Made by a program: the position numbers and the translations under genes. Shown piece after piece: positions 26,595 through 35,740 of a stretch of DNA of 64,000 nt (the first letter of the stretch is position 1; every line of letters begins with the position of its first letter). Source of the DNA: Devosia salina (lineage in GTDB: Bacteria; Pseudomonadota; Alphaproteobacteria; Rhizobiales; Devosiaceae). The stretch covers positions 218,501 to 282,500 of the forward strand of contig NZ_CP080590.1 in assembly GCF_019504385.1 (NCBI RefSeq), in the 5' to 3' direction. The notes below the pieces were generated by a model, which was given only the letters and a program-made list of their open reading frames with translations, did not search any database and had not been told where the DNA came from.

Positions 26595-28334
26595 ATGAGC
26601 ACGGCCCCGAAGCCCCTTGCCCCAACACGACCGGCGCGCCTGCCGCGGGCCGGTGCCGCTTTGGCACGCCTGCTCGATGCGGCCCCTGTGGGCATGGTGG
26701 TCGCCGATCTCACCGGCCGGATCTGCTACGCCAATCGCGCCTTTGGCGAGCTCCTGGGCTATCACTGGACCGATGATCTCGCCCTCAACGTTCTCGACCT
26801 GGTGGACAGCGAGAATGTCGCTGCGGCCTGGCTGCATTTCGATCGGTTGGCGCGCGGCGAAACCCGGCATTATCGCGGCGAACATCGCTGGCGCCATGCC
26901 GATGGCAGCCTGCTCTGGGTCATGGTGGCAGCAACGCTGCTGGAGGACCCGCCCGGCGCCCCCCGGCAATTGATCGTCCAGCTCACCAGCATTGAATTGC
27001 AGAAGCGCGCCGAGGAGGCCCTGGCCTATTCGGAAAGCCGGTGGAATTTTGCGCTCGAAAGCGCGCGGCAGGGTGTGTGGGATCACGACATCCGCAAGGA
27101 CACCATGTTCTATTCGCGCATGTGGCGCCTCATGCGCGGCATTCCGCCCGACGAAGTGGTGGATGGCGACCGCCAGCAATGGCTCGAACGGGTGCATCCG
27201 GACGACCGGCCGCATATCCTTGCCAATGTCGACAAGCAGGACCAGGGCGACAGCGATTTTGATGCCCTCGAATATCGCGAGCGCAAGCGCGACGGCAGCT
27301 ATGTCTGGATCCTGAGCCGGGGCCGCCCCGTGGAGTGGGACGAGGACGGCAATCCCATCCGAACCATCGGCACCGATACCGACATCACCCGCCTCAAGAT
27401 CATGGAACAGGAACTGGCCGCCGAGAAGGAACGGCTGCGCGTGACGCTGGAATCCATGGCCGACGGCATGATCTCGACCGATCTCGATGCCCGCGTGGTG
27501 TTCATCAATCCAGCCGCGGAAAAGCTCCTGGGTCTCAGCGCTGCCCAGGCGGTCGGGCGCCCGGTCGACCAGGTCTTCCGCCTGCGCAGCGAAAGCGGAA
27601 ATGGCGCGCTGCCGTGCCCGGTCCGGGCCTGCCTCGACAGGACCAGCCAGGTGCGCGTGGACGATGACAGCGTCCTCTGCGCCTTCGATGGCCCGCAGCG
27701 GGACATTCGCTGTACCGCCTCCCCGGTATTGGGCGAGGCCGGTGTGCTGACCGGCGCCGTGCTGGTGTTCCAGGACGTGACGCAGAGCCGCGCGCTGCAG
27801 CGCCAGCTGGCCCATTCTGCGGCCCATGATGCCCTGACCGGCCTGCCCAATCGCGCCGCCTTCGAGCGCGCCCTCTCCGACGCCATCACCGGTGCCCGTC
27901 ATCGCTCCGGCCGGCACTGCCTGATCTATCTCGACCTGGACCGCTTCAAGCCGGTCAACGACACGGCCGGCCATGCCGCAGGCGACGCCTTGCTGCGCCA
28001 GGTGGGCCAGACCATCAGGGGCGTGTGCCGCAGTCACGACATGGCGGCGCGCATCGGTGGCGACGAGTTCGCGGTGATCCTCGAGGACTGCAGTATCGAG
28101 AATGGTCGCGGGGTCGCCGAAAAGATTGTTCGCGCCATTGGGGCGCTGGAATTTTCCTGGGTGGGGCGCAGCTATCGCATCGGTGCCAGTGCGGGGGTGA
28201 CGATGATCACCGGCGCGCCTGCCTCCCCGCTCGGCTTCATGGGTGAGGCCGACGCGGCCTGCTATGCTGCCAAGGCCAAGGGCAGGGGCTGCGTGGTTGC
28301 CTATCCCGAAATGGCGCAGCGGCAGGGGCGCTGA
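26595..28334 (+). CDS. Diguanylate cyclase with three PAS domains
   Basis: 579 residues, no transmembrane segment, so a cytoplasmic sensor. PAS repeats lie at about 28-140, 155-270 (PAS plus PAC, ending GTDTDITRLK) and 285-395. The GGDEF domain (about 410-575) has an intact RIGGDEFAVIL active site. An RxxD inhibitory site (RSHD) lies five residues before it. It should make c-di-GMP and be feedback-inhibited by it. No EAL domain. It stands alone and is convergent with the LysR gene. Confidence 0.92.
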   Translation: MSTAPKPLAPTRPARLPRAGAALARLLDAAPVGMVVADLTGRICYANRAFGELLGYHWTDDLALNVLDLVDSENVAAAWLHFDRLARGETRHYRGEHRWRHADGSLLWVMVAATLLEDPPGAPRQLIVQLTSIELQKRAEEALAYSESRWNFALESARQGVWDHDIRKDTMFYSRMWRLMRGIPPDEVVDGDRQQWLERVHPDDRPHILANVDKQDQGDSDFDALEYRERKRDGSYVWILSRGRPVEWDEDGNPIRTIGTDTDITRLKIMEQELAAEKERLRVTLESMADGMISTDLDARVVFINPAAEKLLGLSAAQAVGRPVDQVFRLRSESGNGALPCPVRACLDRTSQVRVDDDSVLCAFDGPQRDIRCTASPVLGEAGVLTGAVLVFQDVTQSRALQRQLAHSAAHDALTGLPNRAAFERALSDAITGARHRSGRHCLIYLDLDRFKPVNDTAGHAAGDALLRQVGQTIRGVCRSHDMAARIGGDEFAVILEDCSIENGRGVAEKIVRAIGALEFSWVGRSYRIGASAGVTMITGAPASPLGFMGEADAACYAAKAKGRGCVVAYPEMAQRQGR

Positions 28335-28353
28335 TCGAAGCGCGCAGAATGGC

Positions 28354-29265
28354 CTATGCCGAGGGAAGATAGGTTTCGGCGCAGAGCGCCACAAAGCTCT
28401 TCATGGCGGCCGACAAGGGGCTGGACTTGCGCCGGGCCACCAGCAATTGCCGCATGGCCCATGGCTCGGCCAGGGGGGCGCAGACCAGGTCCGTGCCCGC
28501 CAGCAGATGCAGGCTCGTGGAGCGCAGGAAGCCGATGCCGAAGCCCGCCTCGACCATGCGCACCAGGGCCGGGAAACTCTCGACCCGCAAGGCCTCGGTC
28601 AGCTTCTTTCCCTGCTTTTCGGCAGCCTCGCTCAAGAGGCGGTCGAGCGAACCCGCGTGGTGGATGCCCACAATGGCATGCGGAAGCACCGTGGCGAAGC
28701 TGACCGATTTGCGCGGCGCGATGGCGCCGGCCAGTTCATGCTCGGGCGGCACCAGCACCCATACCCGTTCATCCTCGAAGGGCCGGATTTCAAAGCGGGA
28801 AAAATCGTAATTGTCCGAGACGATGGCGATGTCGGCCTGTCCCTCATCGAGCGCCAGCAGCGCCTTGGCGGCGCCCATCTCGGAAATCGCGATCTCGATG
28901 CCCGGATATTTGGCGGCGAACTTGGCGAGCAGTTCCGGCAACCGGCCGGTCAGCGCCGAACTGGTGCAGGCCAGCCTGAGGCTGCCCCGATGGCCCGAAC
29001 CGAAATCATCCATGATGGCGTCAAGGTCGGCGATCGAGCGCAAAACCGTCCGGCAGCCTTCGGCATAAGCCTCGCCGGCCTTGGTCAGCTTGACCCCATG
29101 GGCGGAGCGGTCGAACAGCACCACGCCCAGCCGCCCTTCGAGATCCGAAACCCGCCTGCTGACCGCAGAGGAGGCGATGCCCTCCCGCTCTGCGGCGCGC
29201 CCAATCGAGCCGGTTTCCGCCAGAAGCAGGATGAGGCGTGCGGTTACGCTGTCGAAAGGTGTCAT
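28354..29265 (-). CDS. LysR-family transcriptional regulator
   Basis: 303 residues: N-terminal winged helix (GSIGRAAEREGIASSAVSRR, residues about 20-40) and a LysR substrate-binding domain from about 90 (RLACTSSALTGRLPELL). The ATG at 29265 follows GGGGAGA. The target may be the TauE/SafE exporter encoded further upstream on the same strand, but the repeat cluster lies between, so this is inference. Confidence 0.92.
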   Translation of the reverse strand: MTPFDSVTARLILLLAETGSIGRAAEREGIASSAVSRRVSDLEGRLGVVLFDRSAHGVKLTKAGEAYAEGCRTVLRSIADLDAIMDDFGSGHRGSLRLACTSSALTGRLPELLAKFAAKYPGIEIAISEMGAAKALLALDEGQADIAIVSDNYDFSRFEIRPFEDERVWVLVPPEHELAGAIAPRKSVSFATVLPHAIVGIHHAGSLDRLLSEAAEKQGKKLTEALRVESFPALVRMVEAGFGIGFLRSTSLHLLAGTDLVCAPLAEPWAMRQLLVARRKSSPLSAAMKSFVALCAETYLPSA

Positions 29266-29289
29266 GTCGTCTCCCCCGGGCACCATAGA

Positions 29290-29440
29290 GCATCGCCCGG
29301 AAAAGTGGGAACCGGTTTTCCGGGAAAGCCGATGCGTCAACAGATTTGCATCGCCCCAAAAAGTGGGAACCGGTTTTCGGACGAAGGCGATGCTTCAACA
29401 GATTTGCATCGCCCGGAAAAGTGGGAACCGGCTTCGGTGG
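29290..29440. repeat. Tandem repeat R3: two full 58-bp units plus a partial third
   Basis: Units start with GCATCGCCC at 29290, 29348 and 29406. Each holds AAAGTGGGAACCGG and, in units 1 and 2, ends with CGATGC and TCAACAGATTT. Unit 1 folds as GCATCG/CGATGC outside and CCCGGAAAA/TTTTCCGGG inside. There are no unique spacers, so it is not CRISPR. It fills the 321-base gap 29266-29586 together with an R2 copy at 29521; bases 29441-29520 hold nothing recognised. Confidence 0.8.
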
Positions 29441-29520
29441 CTGCGCGGACGCTCAACCCCCCGCGTTCCGTCCTCGGGCCTGACCCAAGGACCATTCACT
29501 TCAGGCACAGAAATTCCTGG

Positions 29521-29578
29521 AGCGCTTTCAGCAAAAGTGGACGCCACTTTTGCGGTTCGAAAGCGCGACAAAACAAAG
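29521..29578 (+). repeat. Repeat R2, direct copy
   Basis: AGCGCTTTCAGCAAAAGTGG followed by ACGCC, then ACTTTTGCGGTTCGAAAGCG. Near-identical to the copies at 24021 (inverted) and 49141. It ends nine bases before the exporter stop. Confidence 0.75.
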
Positions 29579-29586
29579 AGATAGAG

Positions 29587-30333
29587 CTAGCCGCCCGCCA
29601 GAAGCAAGATGCCGCGCCCAAGATAGAACAGGCCTATGCCGGTCACCACCCAGCGGGTCCAGGCGCGGAAGCCGTCATCGCTCATGCGCTGCAAGATGTG
29701 GTAGCCGAGATTGGTTCCCGCCACCGCAAAGGGCGCGGCAATCACCACCAGCAACCAGTCATTGCCGCTCATGGCCGTCGCCAGGCCGCCATAGAACATC
29801 ACCTTGGCCGCATGCGAGATCACCTGTGTCGCCGCCTTGGTGGCAATGATCTTGCGCCGGTCCATCAGCGTGCGGATGAAGAAGATGTCGACGGTCGGGC
29901 CGGAGGCGCCGACGGCCAGGTTCAGCCCCCCGCCCAGGAACCCGCAGAGAAAGGCGTGGTGCGGCTTGCTGGCATCGAGCGCCAACCAGTGCTTGGGAAT
30001 CCACACCAGGATCGGCATGAGGCCGATGGCGATGCAGACGGTCGCCAGGTCGGGTGTGTAGCGCAGGATGTAGAGCGCCAGCGCCGCTGCAGCCAGCCCC
30101 AGGCAGATCACACCCAGCACCCGCCAGTCGATATGCTCGCGCGAAAACCAGGCGCGTGAGCCATTGGCGACGATCTGGATGGCCCCCTGCACCGCAATGG
30201 CGGTGGCGACCGGCAGCATGGCCAGCAGGACCGCCAGCAAGACCAGCCCGCCGGCCATGCCGAACACGCCCGACAGCGTCGAGGTCAGGAACACGCAAAG
30301 GGCGACAAGCGCAGCGGTCAGCAGCGGCAGCAT
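29587..30333 (-). CDS. TauE/SafE-family anion exporter
   Basis: 248-residue membrane protein with about eight hydrophobic segments. Duplicated TauE signatures: SGVFGMAGGLVLLAVL in the N-half and GGGLNLAVGASGPTVD in the C-half. The family exports sulfite, sulfoacetate or related organosulfur anions. The ATG at 30333 has AGGAGA upstream. No sulfur-metabolism gene is adjacent. Confidence 0.88.
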   Translation of the reverse strand: MLPLLTAALVALCVFLTSTLSGVFGMAGGLVLLAVLLAMLPVATAIAVQGAIQIVANGSRAWFSREHIDWRVLGVICLGLAAAALALYILRYTPDLATVCIAIGLMPILVWIPKHWLALDASKPHHAFLCGFLGGGLNLAVGASGPTVDIFFIRTLMDRRKIIATKAATQVISHAAKVMFYGGLATAMSGNDWLLVVIAAPFAVAGTNLGYHILQRMSDDGFRAWTRWVVTGIGLFYLGRGILLLAGG

Positions 30334-30659
30334 GGGCAATCTCCTGCCACACTGATGCGCTCTCCATGCCCCTTCGGCCACCACCGCTTCGGCAAGGGGT
30401 CATGCCAATGTCACACTTTCTTTGTAACGTTGCATTTTTTGCGCAGATTGCATCTTGAATGGAACGCGCATTCCGATTTTTATAGTGGGCGCGAGTTTTT
30501 GATTTGCCCGATGGCCCGTTGACGGTCCTCCCGCCTCTCCCCTTCGGGTCCCACTTTAACTGACGTCTGGATACTTCCTTGATTACCCTCAAGGCTGGCC
30601 GCGAGCGTTCGCGCGGCGATGCTCGGGACCATGTTGCAGCAGCCCATGCCGGCAAGGGC

Positions 30660-32426
30660 ATGGGGCCATTGAAGCGCATTACCCTGTTTTCCCTCCGCCA
30701 CCCCTTTCAGGCGAGCCTCGCCGTTGGCGCCACGATCATTGCAGCGACGCTGCAATTGACCATCCCGCGTCTTCTCGGCCGCGCCATCGACGAAGCGCAG
30801 AATGTGCTGAGCGTGGCCGGCGAGGGGGCGCAGGAGGCGCTGATGGTGACCGCCTTGACGCTGCTTGGCGTCTCGGTGGCGCGCGGCCTCTTCACCCTGG
30901 TGCAGAACTATTTCTCGGAAAGCGTGGGCCACCATGTGGGCTACGAATTGCGGCTGGCCTTCTACGACAAGGTCCAGCGCCTCTCCTATTCCTATCATGA
31001 CCGGGTGCATTCGGGCGATCTGATCACCATTGGCCTGCTCGATCTCGACGGGCTGCGCATGTTCTTTTCCACCGGGCTCGTCCGCACCGTCTTGCTCGCC
31101 GTGCTGATCGGCGTGGGTGCTTTCATGCTCTTCACCACCGATCTGCTTCTGGGCTTTCTGGCGCTGAGCTTCGTGCCCTTCGTGGCCTGGCGCTCCTCGG
31201 TCGCGCAGCTCACCCTGCGCGCCACCTGGCTGGTGCTGCAGCAAAAGCTCTCCGTGCTGACCCGGGTGATGGAGGAAAATCTCGGCGGCATTCGCGTGGT
31301 GCGCGCCTTTTCGGGGCAGAAGTTCGAGCTGGCCAAGTTCGACACGGCCTCAAAGGACGCGCTGGAACTGGCCCATCAGCGCGTGCGGGTGCGCGTCAAC
31401 AACACCTCGATGATGACCTTTTCCTTCTTTGCCGCCATGGGCCTGGTGCTCTGGGTCGGCGGCAACAAGGTGATCGCCGGGGAGATGAGCGTCGGCACGC
31501 TCGCCAGTTTCCTCACCTTCATGACCATACTGCAGATGCCGGTGCGCCAGCTCGGCCTCATGGTCAATTCCTATGCCCGCGCCTCCACCTGCGGCGACCG
31601 CTTCTATGAATTCCTCGACGCACCCGTCGAGATCGAGGACAGGCCCGGGGCGGTGCCCCTCAAGGTCACCGAGGGCGTGCTGCGCTTCGAGGACGTTCAT
31701 TTCACCTATCCTGGCGCCACGGTGCCCACCCTCAATGGCATCAGCTTCGAGGCCAGGGCTGGCCAGACCATCGGCATTGTCGGCGCCCCGGGCAGTGGCA
31801 AGTCCACGCTCGCCCACCTCATTCCGCGCTTCTACGACGTCACCTCGGGCCGCGTAACGCTGGACGGGCAGGACGTGCGCGACGTGACCCTGCAAAGCCT
31901 CCGGCGCTCGGTTGCGGTGGTGCAGCAGGACACGTTCCTCTTCACCACTACCATCGAGAACAACATCGCCTATGGCGATCCCTGGGCCAAGGATCGCAAG
32001 ATCGAGCGCGCCGCCGAGAGCGCGCAATTGCACAATTACATCATGGGCTTGCCGGCCGACTACGACACCGTGGTGGGCGAGCGCGGCGTCTCGCTTTCGG
32101 GCGGGCAGCGCCAGCGCCTGTCCATCGCCCGTTCCCTCGTGCTCAAGCCCGCCGTCATGGTCTTCGACGATTCCACCGCCGCCATCGATGCCGGTACCGA
32201 GCACCGCATCCGCTCGGCCATCCGCCGCTTTGCCAGCGACCGGGTGACCATGATCATCGCCCACCGCCTCTCCTCGCTCATGCATGCCGATCTCATCCTC
32301 TTCCTCGAGGATGGCCGCATCGTCGAGCGCGGCAGCCACGAGGAATTGCTGGCCCAGGGCGGCCGCTATCGGGCCCTCTACGATCTACAGACCCGCCCCA
32401 CCGACGAATTGGAGGCAGCCCAATGA
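30660..32426 (+). CDS. ABC exporter half-transporter A (degenerate Walker B)
   Basis: 588 residues: a six-helix transmembrane domain (about 1-320) and an ATPase domain. Walker A GAPGSGKST and signature LSGGQRQRLS are intact. Walker B reads VMVFDDSTAAID, where the catalytic Glu after the Walker B Asp is replaced by Asp. This is the hallmark of the degenerate partner in heterodimeric exporters such as TM287/288. The ATG at 30660 is preferred; a TTG at 30579 gives a longer form. Stop and next start overlap by four bases (ATGA), so the partner is made with it. Confidence 0.88.
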   Translation: MGPLKRITLFSLRHPFQASLAVGATIIAATLQLTIPRLLGRAIDEAQNVLSVAGEGAQEALMVTALTLLGVSVARGLFTLVQNYFSESVGHHVGYELRLAFYDKVQRLSYSYHDRVHSGDLITIGLLDLDGLRMFFSTGLVRTVLLAVLIGVGAFMLFTTDLLLGFLALSFVPFVAWRSSVAQLTLRATWLVLQQKLSVLTRVMEENLGGIRVVRAFSGQKFELAKFDTASKDALELAHQRVRVRVNNTSMMTFSFFAAMGLVLWVGGNKVIAGEMSVGTLASFLTFMTILQMPVRQLGLMVNSYARASTCGDRFYEFLDAPVEIEDRPGAVPLKVTEGVLRFEDVHFTYPGATVPTLNGISFEARAGQTIGIVGAPGSGKSTLAHLIPRFYDVTSGRVTLDGQDVRDVTLQSLRRSVAVVQQDTFLFTTTIENNIAYGDPWAKDRKIERAAESAQLHNYIMGLPADYDTVVGERGVSLSGGQRQRLSIARSLVLKPAVMVFDDSTAAIDAGTEHRIRSAIRRFASDRVTMIIAHRLSSLMHADLILFLEDGRIVERGSHEELLAQGGRYRALYDLQTRPTDELEAAQ

Positions 32427-34321
32427 GCGTGATCGACGACGACGAACGCGACGTGGCCGCCTTTCCCGGCCAGCGACCGCCCCGGGCTTCCGTGGGCAGC
32501 CACCGCATCGAGGAAGAGGTCTTTGGCAAGGCCTATGATCCGAAGACGGTTCGGCGCATCTGGGCCTATGTGCGGCCCTACCGGCACAAGATCTATCTCT
32601 CGGTCATTGCCGTGCTGGTCTTTACCGGCACCCAGCTGGCCATTCCGCTGATCATCGGCAATGCCATCGACAATGCCCTGGTGGCAGGCGGCGATCCCGC
32701 CAATCTGCTCTGGGCGGTCGGCGCCTTTGCCATCGCCGTGCTGTTCAATTTTGGCGCCTCCTGGGTGCAGGAGACCCAGGTGGGGCAAGTGGCAGAGCAT
32801 GTGCTGTTCGACATGCGCCGCGCCATGTTCGCCCAGCTCCAGCGCGTGTCCCTGAGCTTCATGGACAAGACCGAGGTGGGCCGGCTGATGAGCCGCCTCC
32901 AGGGCGACGTCAATTCCATGCAGGAATTCCTCGAAACCTCGGTGATTTCGGTCGGGGACATGGTGCTGCTGTTCGGCATCGTCGCGGTGCTGCTGAGCCT
33001 CGATCCCTGGCTCGGGCTGCTGACGCTGGTCACCATGCCCGTCCTCTTCATCATCCGCATCTTCTGGCTGCCGCCGGCAAAGCGCGCCTTCTGGGCGGCG
33101 CATGAAACCAATTCACTGACCGCCGGGGCCATGGCCGAGGGCATCAATGGCGTGCGCACGGTGCAGAATCTCGATCGCCAGAAGGTCAATTTCGACCTCT
33201 ATGACGACAAGGCCTACCACAATCTGCGCACCCAGCTGACCGGCTCGAAATTCGCCCAGGTCATGGTGCCGATTGTCGATACGCTCACCGGCATTTCCAT
33301 GGCCACGGTGGTGGTCGTGGGCGGCGCCATGGTGCTCAATGGCAGTCTGCAGGTCGGCGTCGTGGTGGCGTTCCTGTTCTACATCCAGCGCTTCTTCGAT
33401 CCGATCCGCTCGCTGACCATGCAATATTCGATCATGCAGCGCGCCATGACTTCGGGCCGCCGCATCACCGAAGTGCTCGACCTGCCCACGGTGATCGAGG
33501 ACAAGCCCGATGCCGTCACCCTGACCGGGGACATGGACGGCTCGGTCGAGTTCCGCGACGTGGTCTTCGGCTACGATCCGAAGCGCCCGGTGCTCAAGAA
33601 TGTCTCGTTCAAGGTCAATCCTGGTGAAACCGTGGCCGTCATCGGCCCCACCGGCTCGGGCAAGACCAGTGCCATGGCCCTGGTGCACCGCTTCTACGAG
33701 GTACAGTCGGGCGCCGTGGTCGTCGGCGGGCACGACGTGCGCGACGTGACCCAGGAAAGCCTTGGCGAACAGGTCGCCATGGTGCTCCAGGAGCCCTTCC
33801 TCTTCACCGGCACCATCTTCGAGAACATCCGCTACAACAAGGCCTCGGCCACCCGTGAGGATGTCATCGCCGCCGCCAAGGCGGTGGGCGCGCATGAGTT
33901 CATCGCCCGCTTCGCCAATGGCTATGACACCATGCTCGAGCAGCGCGGCTCCAACCTGTCGCTGGGTCAGCGCCAGCTCCTGAGCTTTGCCCGGGCGCTG
34001 GTGGCCGACGCGAAGATCCTCGTCCTCGACGAAGCTACCGCCAATATCGACAGCTATACCGAACGGCAGATCCAGAAGGCGCTGGAAATCCTCCTGAAGG
34101 GCCGCACCGGCATGGTCATCGCCCATCGCCTCGCCACCATCCGCGGGGCTGATCGCATCATCGTGCTGCAGAATGGCGAGAAGATCGAGGAGGGCAATCA
34201 CGACCAGCTCATGGAACTGGGCGGGCTCTATTCGCGCCTCTACAACATGAACTATGCCAGCTTCGACGACATTCCCGACGAGCTGGTCGCCCAGGCCAAT
34301 GCGAAGGCTGCGAGTACCTGA
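32423..34321 (+). CDS. ABC exporter half-transporter B (consensus Walker B, LSLGQ signature)
   Basis: 632 residues with a hydrophilic N-tail of about 45 residues, six transmembrane helices, then the ATPase. Walker A GPTGSGKTS and Walker B ILVLDEATANID are intact, but the signature is LSLGQRQLLS instead of LSGGQ. In a heterodimer with half A, the site formed by A's Walker motifs and B's signature is degenerate on both sides. The other site is fully canonical. The substrate is unknown (lipid, drug or peptide are typical). Confidence 0.9.
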   Translation: MSVIDDDERDVAAFPGQRPPRASVGSHRIEEEVFGKAYDPKTVRRIWAYVRPYRHKIYLSVIAVLVFTGTQLAIPLIIGNAIDNALVAGGDPANLLWAVGAFAIAVLFNFGASWVQETQVGQVAEHVLFDMRRAMFAQLQRVSLSFMDKTEVGRLMSRLQGDVNSMQEFLETSVISVGDMVLLFGIVAVLLSLDPWLGLLTLVTMPVLFIIRIFWLPPAKRAFWAAHETNSLTAGAMAEGINGVRTVQNLDRQKVNFDLYDDKAYHNLRTQLTGSKFAQVMVPIVDTLTGISMATVVVVGGAMVLNGSLQVGVVVAFLFYIQRFFDPIRSLTMQYSIMQRAMTSGRRITEVLDLPTVIEDKPDAVTLTGDMDGSVEFRDVVFGYDPKRPVLKNVSFKVNPGETVAVIGPTGSGKTSAMALVHRFYEVQSGAVVVGGHDVRDVTQESLGEQVAMVLQEPFLFTGTIFENIRYNKASATREDVIAAAKAVGAHEFIARFANGYDTMLEQRGSNLSLGQRQLLSFARALVADAKILVLDEATANIDSYTERQIQKALEILLKGRTGMVIAHRLATIRGADRIIVLQNGEKIEEGNHDQLMELGGLYSRLYNMNYASFDDIPDELVAQANAKAAST

Positions 34322-34423
34322 AGGGCACGGCGAAATCGGTGGGGTGACCTCGCAGGGAAAACACTTCCCTCATCCCCCATTCATCACGCCGTGCTAGAAA
34401 GGCGCGAAACGGGAGTGTCGCCC

Positions 34424-35740
34424 ATGCGTCTGGCCTTGCTCGGTCTGTCTGCCGCTCTTGCCCTTCTGCCTGTTCCTGCCCTCGCCGATGCGCTCACCCT
34501 TATGGGCAAGTTGGGCAGCCGCGAGATCGTGGTGGAACTGACCCAGCCCCAGGACGGCGCCGTCGCGGGCCGCTTTGCCTTCATGGATACCGGTGGCGAC
34601 GTGCCGCTTGTGCCGGTCTCCAGCGACGGCAAGACCTGGCTGCTCAATGAGGAAGCGCCCTGTGGCGAGGACGATTGCGTGCTCGATGTAAACGGCAAGC
34701 TGGTGGCCGCGCCCATCGCCGCCGTCTGGCAGCTGACCTATGACCCCGAGACCTATATCGCCACCGGTATCCGCCAATCCGTCGGCAGCAAGGCCAAGGA
34801 GCAGGCGCTGGAGCTCGCGACGATCGCCTGGCGGCCGCTGGGCGAAAGCGAGGAGGCGACGGCCTTCAGCCTGCACGACCGCTCGGCGCAATATGCCTTC
34901 ATGATGGATTGGCAGCTGGACTGGAGCACTGCGCCCTATGAAATGACCCTCATGGATGTGCCGCTCAAGTTCGGGCCTGAGACGGGACTGGGCGGGGCGG
35001 TCTATCACGAGGTGGTCGACCCGCGGACACTATTCGCCTTTCCCCGCATCCTGTCCTTTGCCGATGGGGCGAGCGTCGAGCCGGCCAATGCCATCCTCGC
35101 CGACCGGCACGCGCGCATGAACCTGGCCGCCTTTGATTGCCTCGCCTTCCGCTTCGGCAGCTATGGCATGGGCAGCAATTGGGGTGATTTCGGCGGTCAC
35201 CTGGGGGATTATGACCAGGAGCTGGTCGAGCTCAGCTATGCCTCGCCCCTTCTGGTGAGCTGGTCGCAGAGCGGTTCGCTCTTCTGCATGGGCGCCCATC
35301 CCTACAATCACGCCGACAGCTTCACCTATGACGTGGCGACCGGAAAGCCGCTGGACTTGCGCCAGGTGTTTTCCGCCTGGGTGCCGCGCGAATGGGGCGC
35401 CGCCCCCGACGAAGTCGCCGACACTGACCTCGCCTTCGAAAACCCCGATGCCTATCACTGGGGGCCGAGCCCCGAGCTGATCGCCTATGTGCGGGACAAT
35501 CTCCCGCCCGAATATGCCGCCGCGGATTCGGAGATGGATGACGACTGCTATTCGGCAGGGTCGCTGGCCGACCAACTCGATATCCGCTTCGGTCCCGGGC
35601 CGAGCGCCATTTTCACCGCCTCGGGCTATCCGCACATCATGTCGTTCTGCAATAGCGACCTGCTGACCGTGCCGTTGGCCGAACTCGGCCGGTTCCTGGC
35701 ACCCACTGCCAGGGACTACTTTCCCGAGCTCTCGGACTGA
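34424..35740 (+). CDS. Secreted protein of unknown function, DUF3298-like C-terminal region
   Basis: 438 residues with a clear Sec signal peptide (hydrophobic stretch, ALA-D cleavage about residue 20). A first domain has CGEDDC near residue 75. A later stretch around residue 290 reads GAHPYNHADSFTYDVATGKP, resembling the HPN...YDL-TGK pattern of RsiV/DUF3298 domains; this is similarity by memory. Further cysteines in DDDCYS and FCNSD suggest disulfides. Probably periplasmic. GGGAG precedes the ATG. Its last 25 bases overlap the convergent DUF1624 gene. Confidence 0.7.
   Translation: MRLALLGLSAALALLPVPALADALTLMGKLGSREIVVELTQPQDGAVAGRFAFMDTGGDVPLVPVSSDGKTWLLNEEAPCGEDDCVLDVNGKLVAAPIAAVWQLTYDPETYIATGIRQSVGSKAKEQALELATIAWRPLGESEEATAFSLHDRSAQYAFMMDWQLDWSTAPYEMTLMDVPLKFGPETGLGGAVYHEVVDPRTLFAFPRILSFADGASVEPANAILADRHARMNLAAFDCLAFRFGSYGMGSNWGDFGGHLGDYDQELVELSYASPLLVSWSQSGSLFCMGAHPYNHADSFTYDVATGKPLDLRQVFSAWVPREWGAAPDEVADTDLAFENPDAYHWGPSPELIAYVRDNLPPEYAAADSEMDDDCYSAGSLADQLDIRFGPGPSAIFTASGYPHIMSFCNSDLLTVPLAELGRFLAPTARDYFPELSD

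Noticed and set aside
26523..28394. 623-codon minus-strand frame across the diguanylate cyclase
   Set aside because: Antisense of a PAS-PAS-PAS-GGDEF gene; no domain recognised.
29290..29440. CRISPR array
   Set aside because: The repeat units follow each other without unique spacers and there are only two and a half; no cas gene nearby.
28243..30159. 638-codon plus-strand frame from the cyclase end through the LysR and TauE genes
   Set aside because: Runs through the tandem repeats and antisense to two real genes; open only because of base composition.
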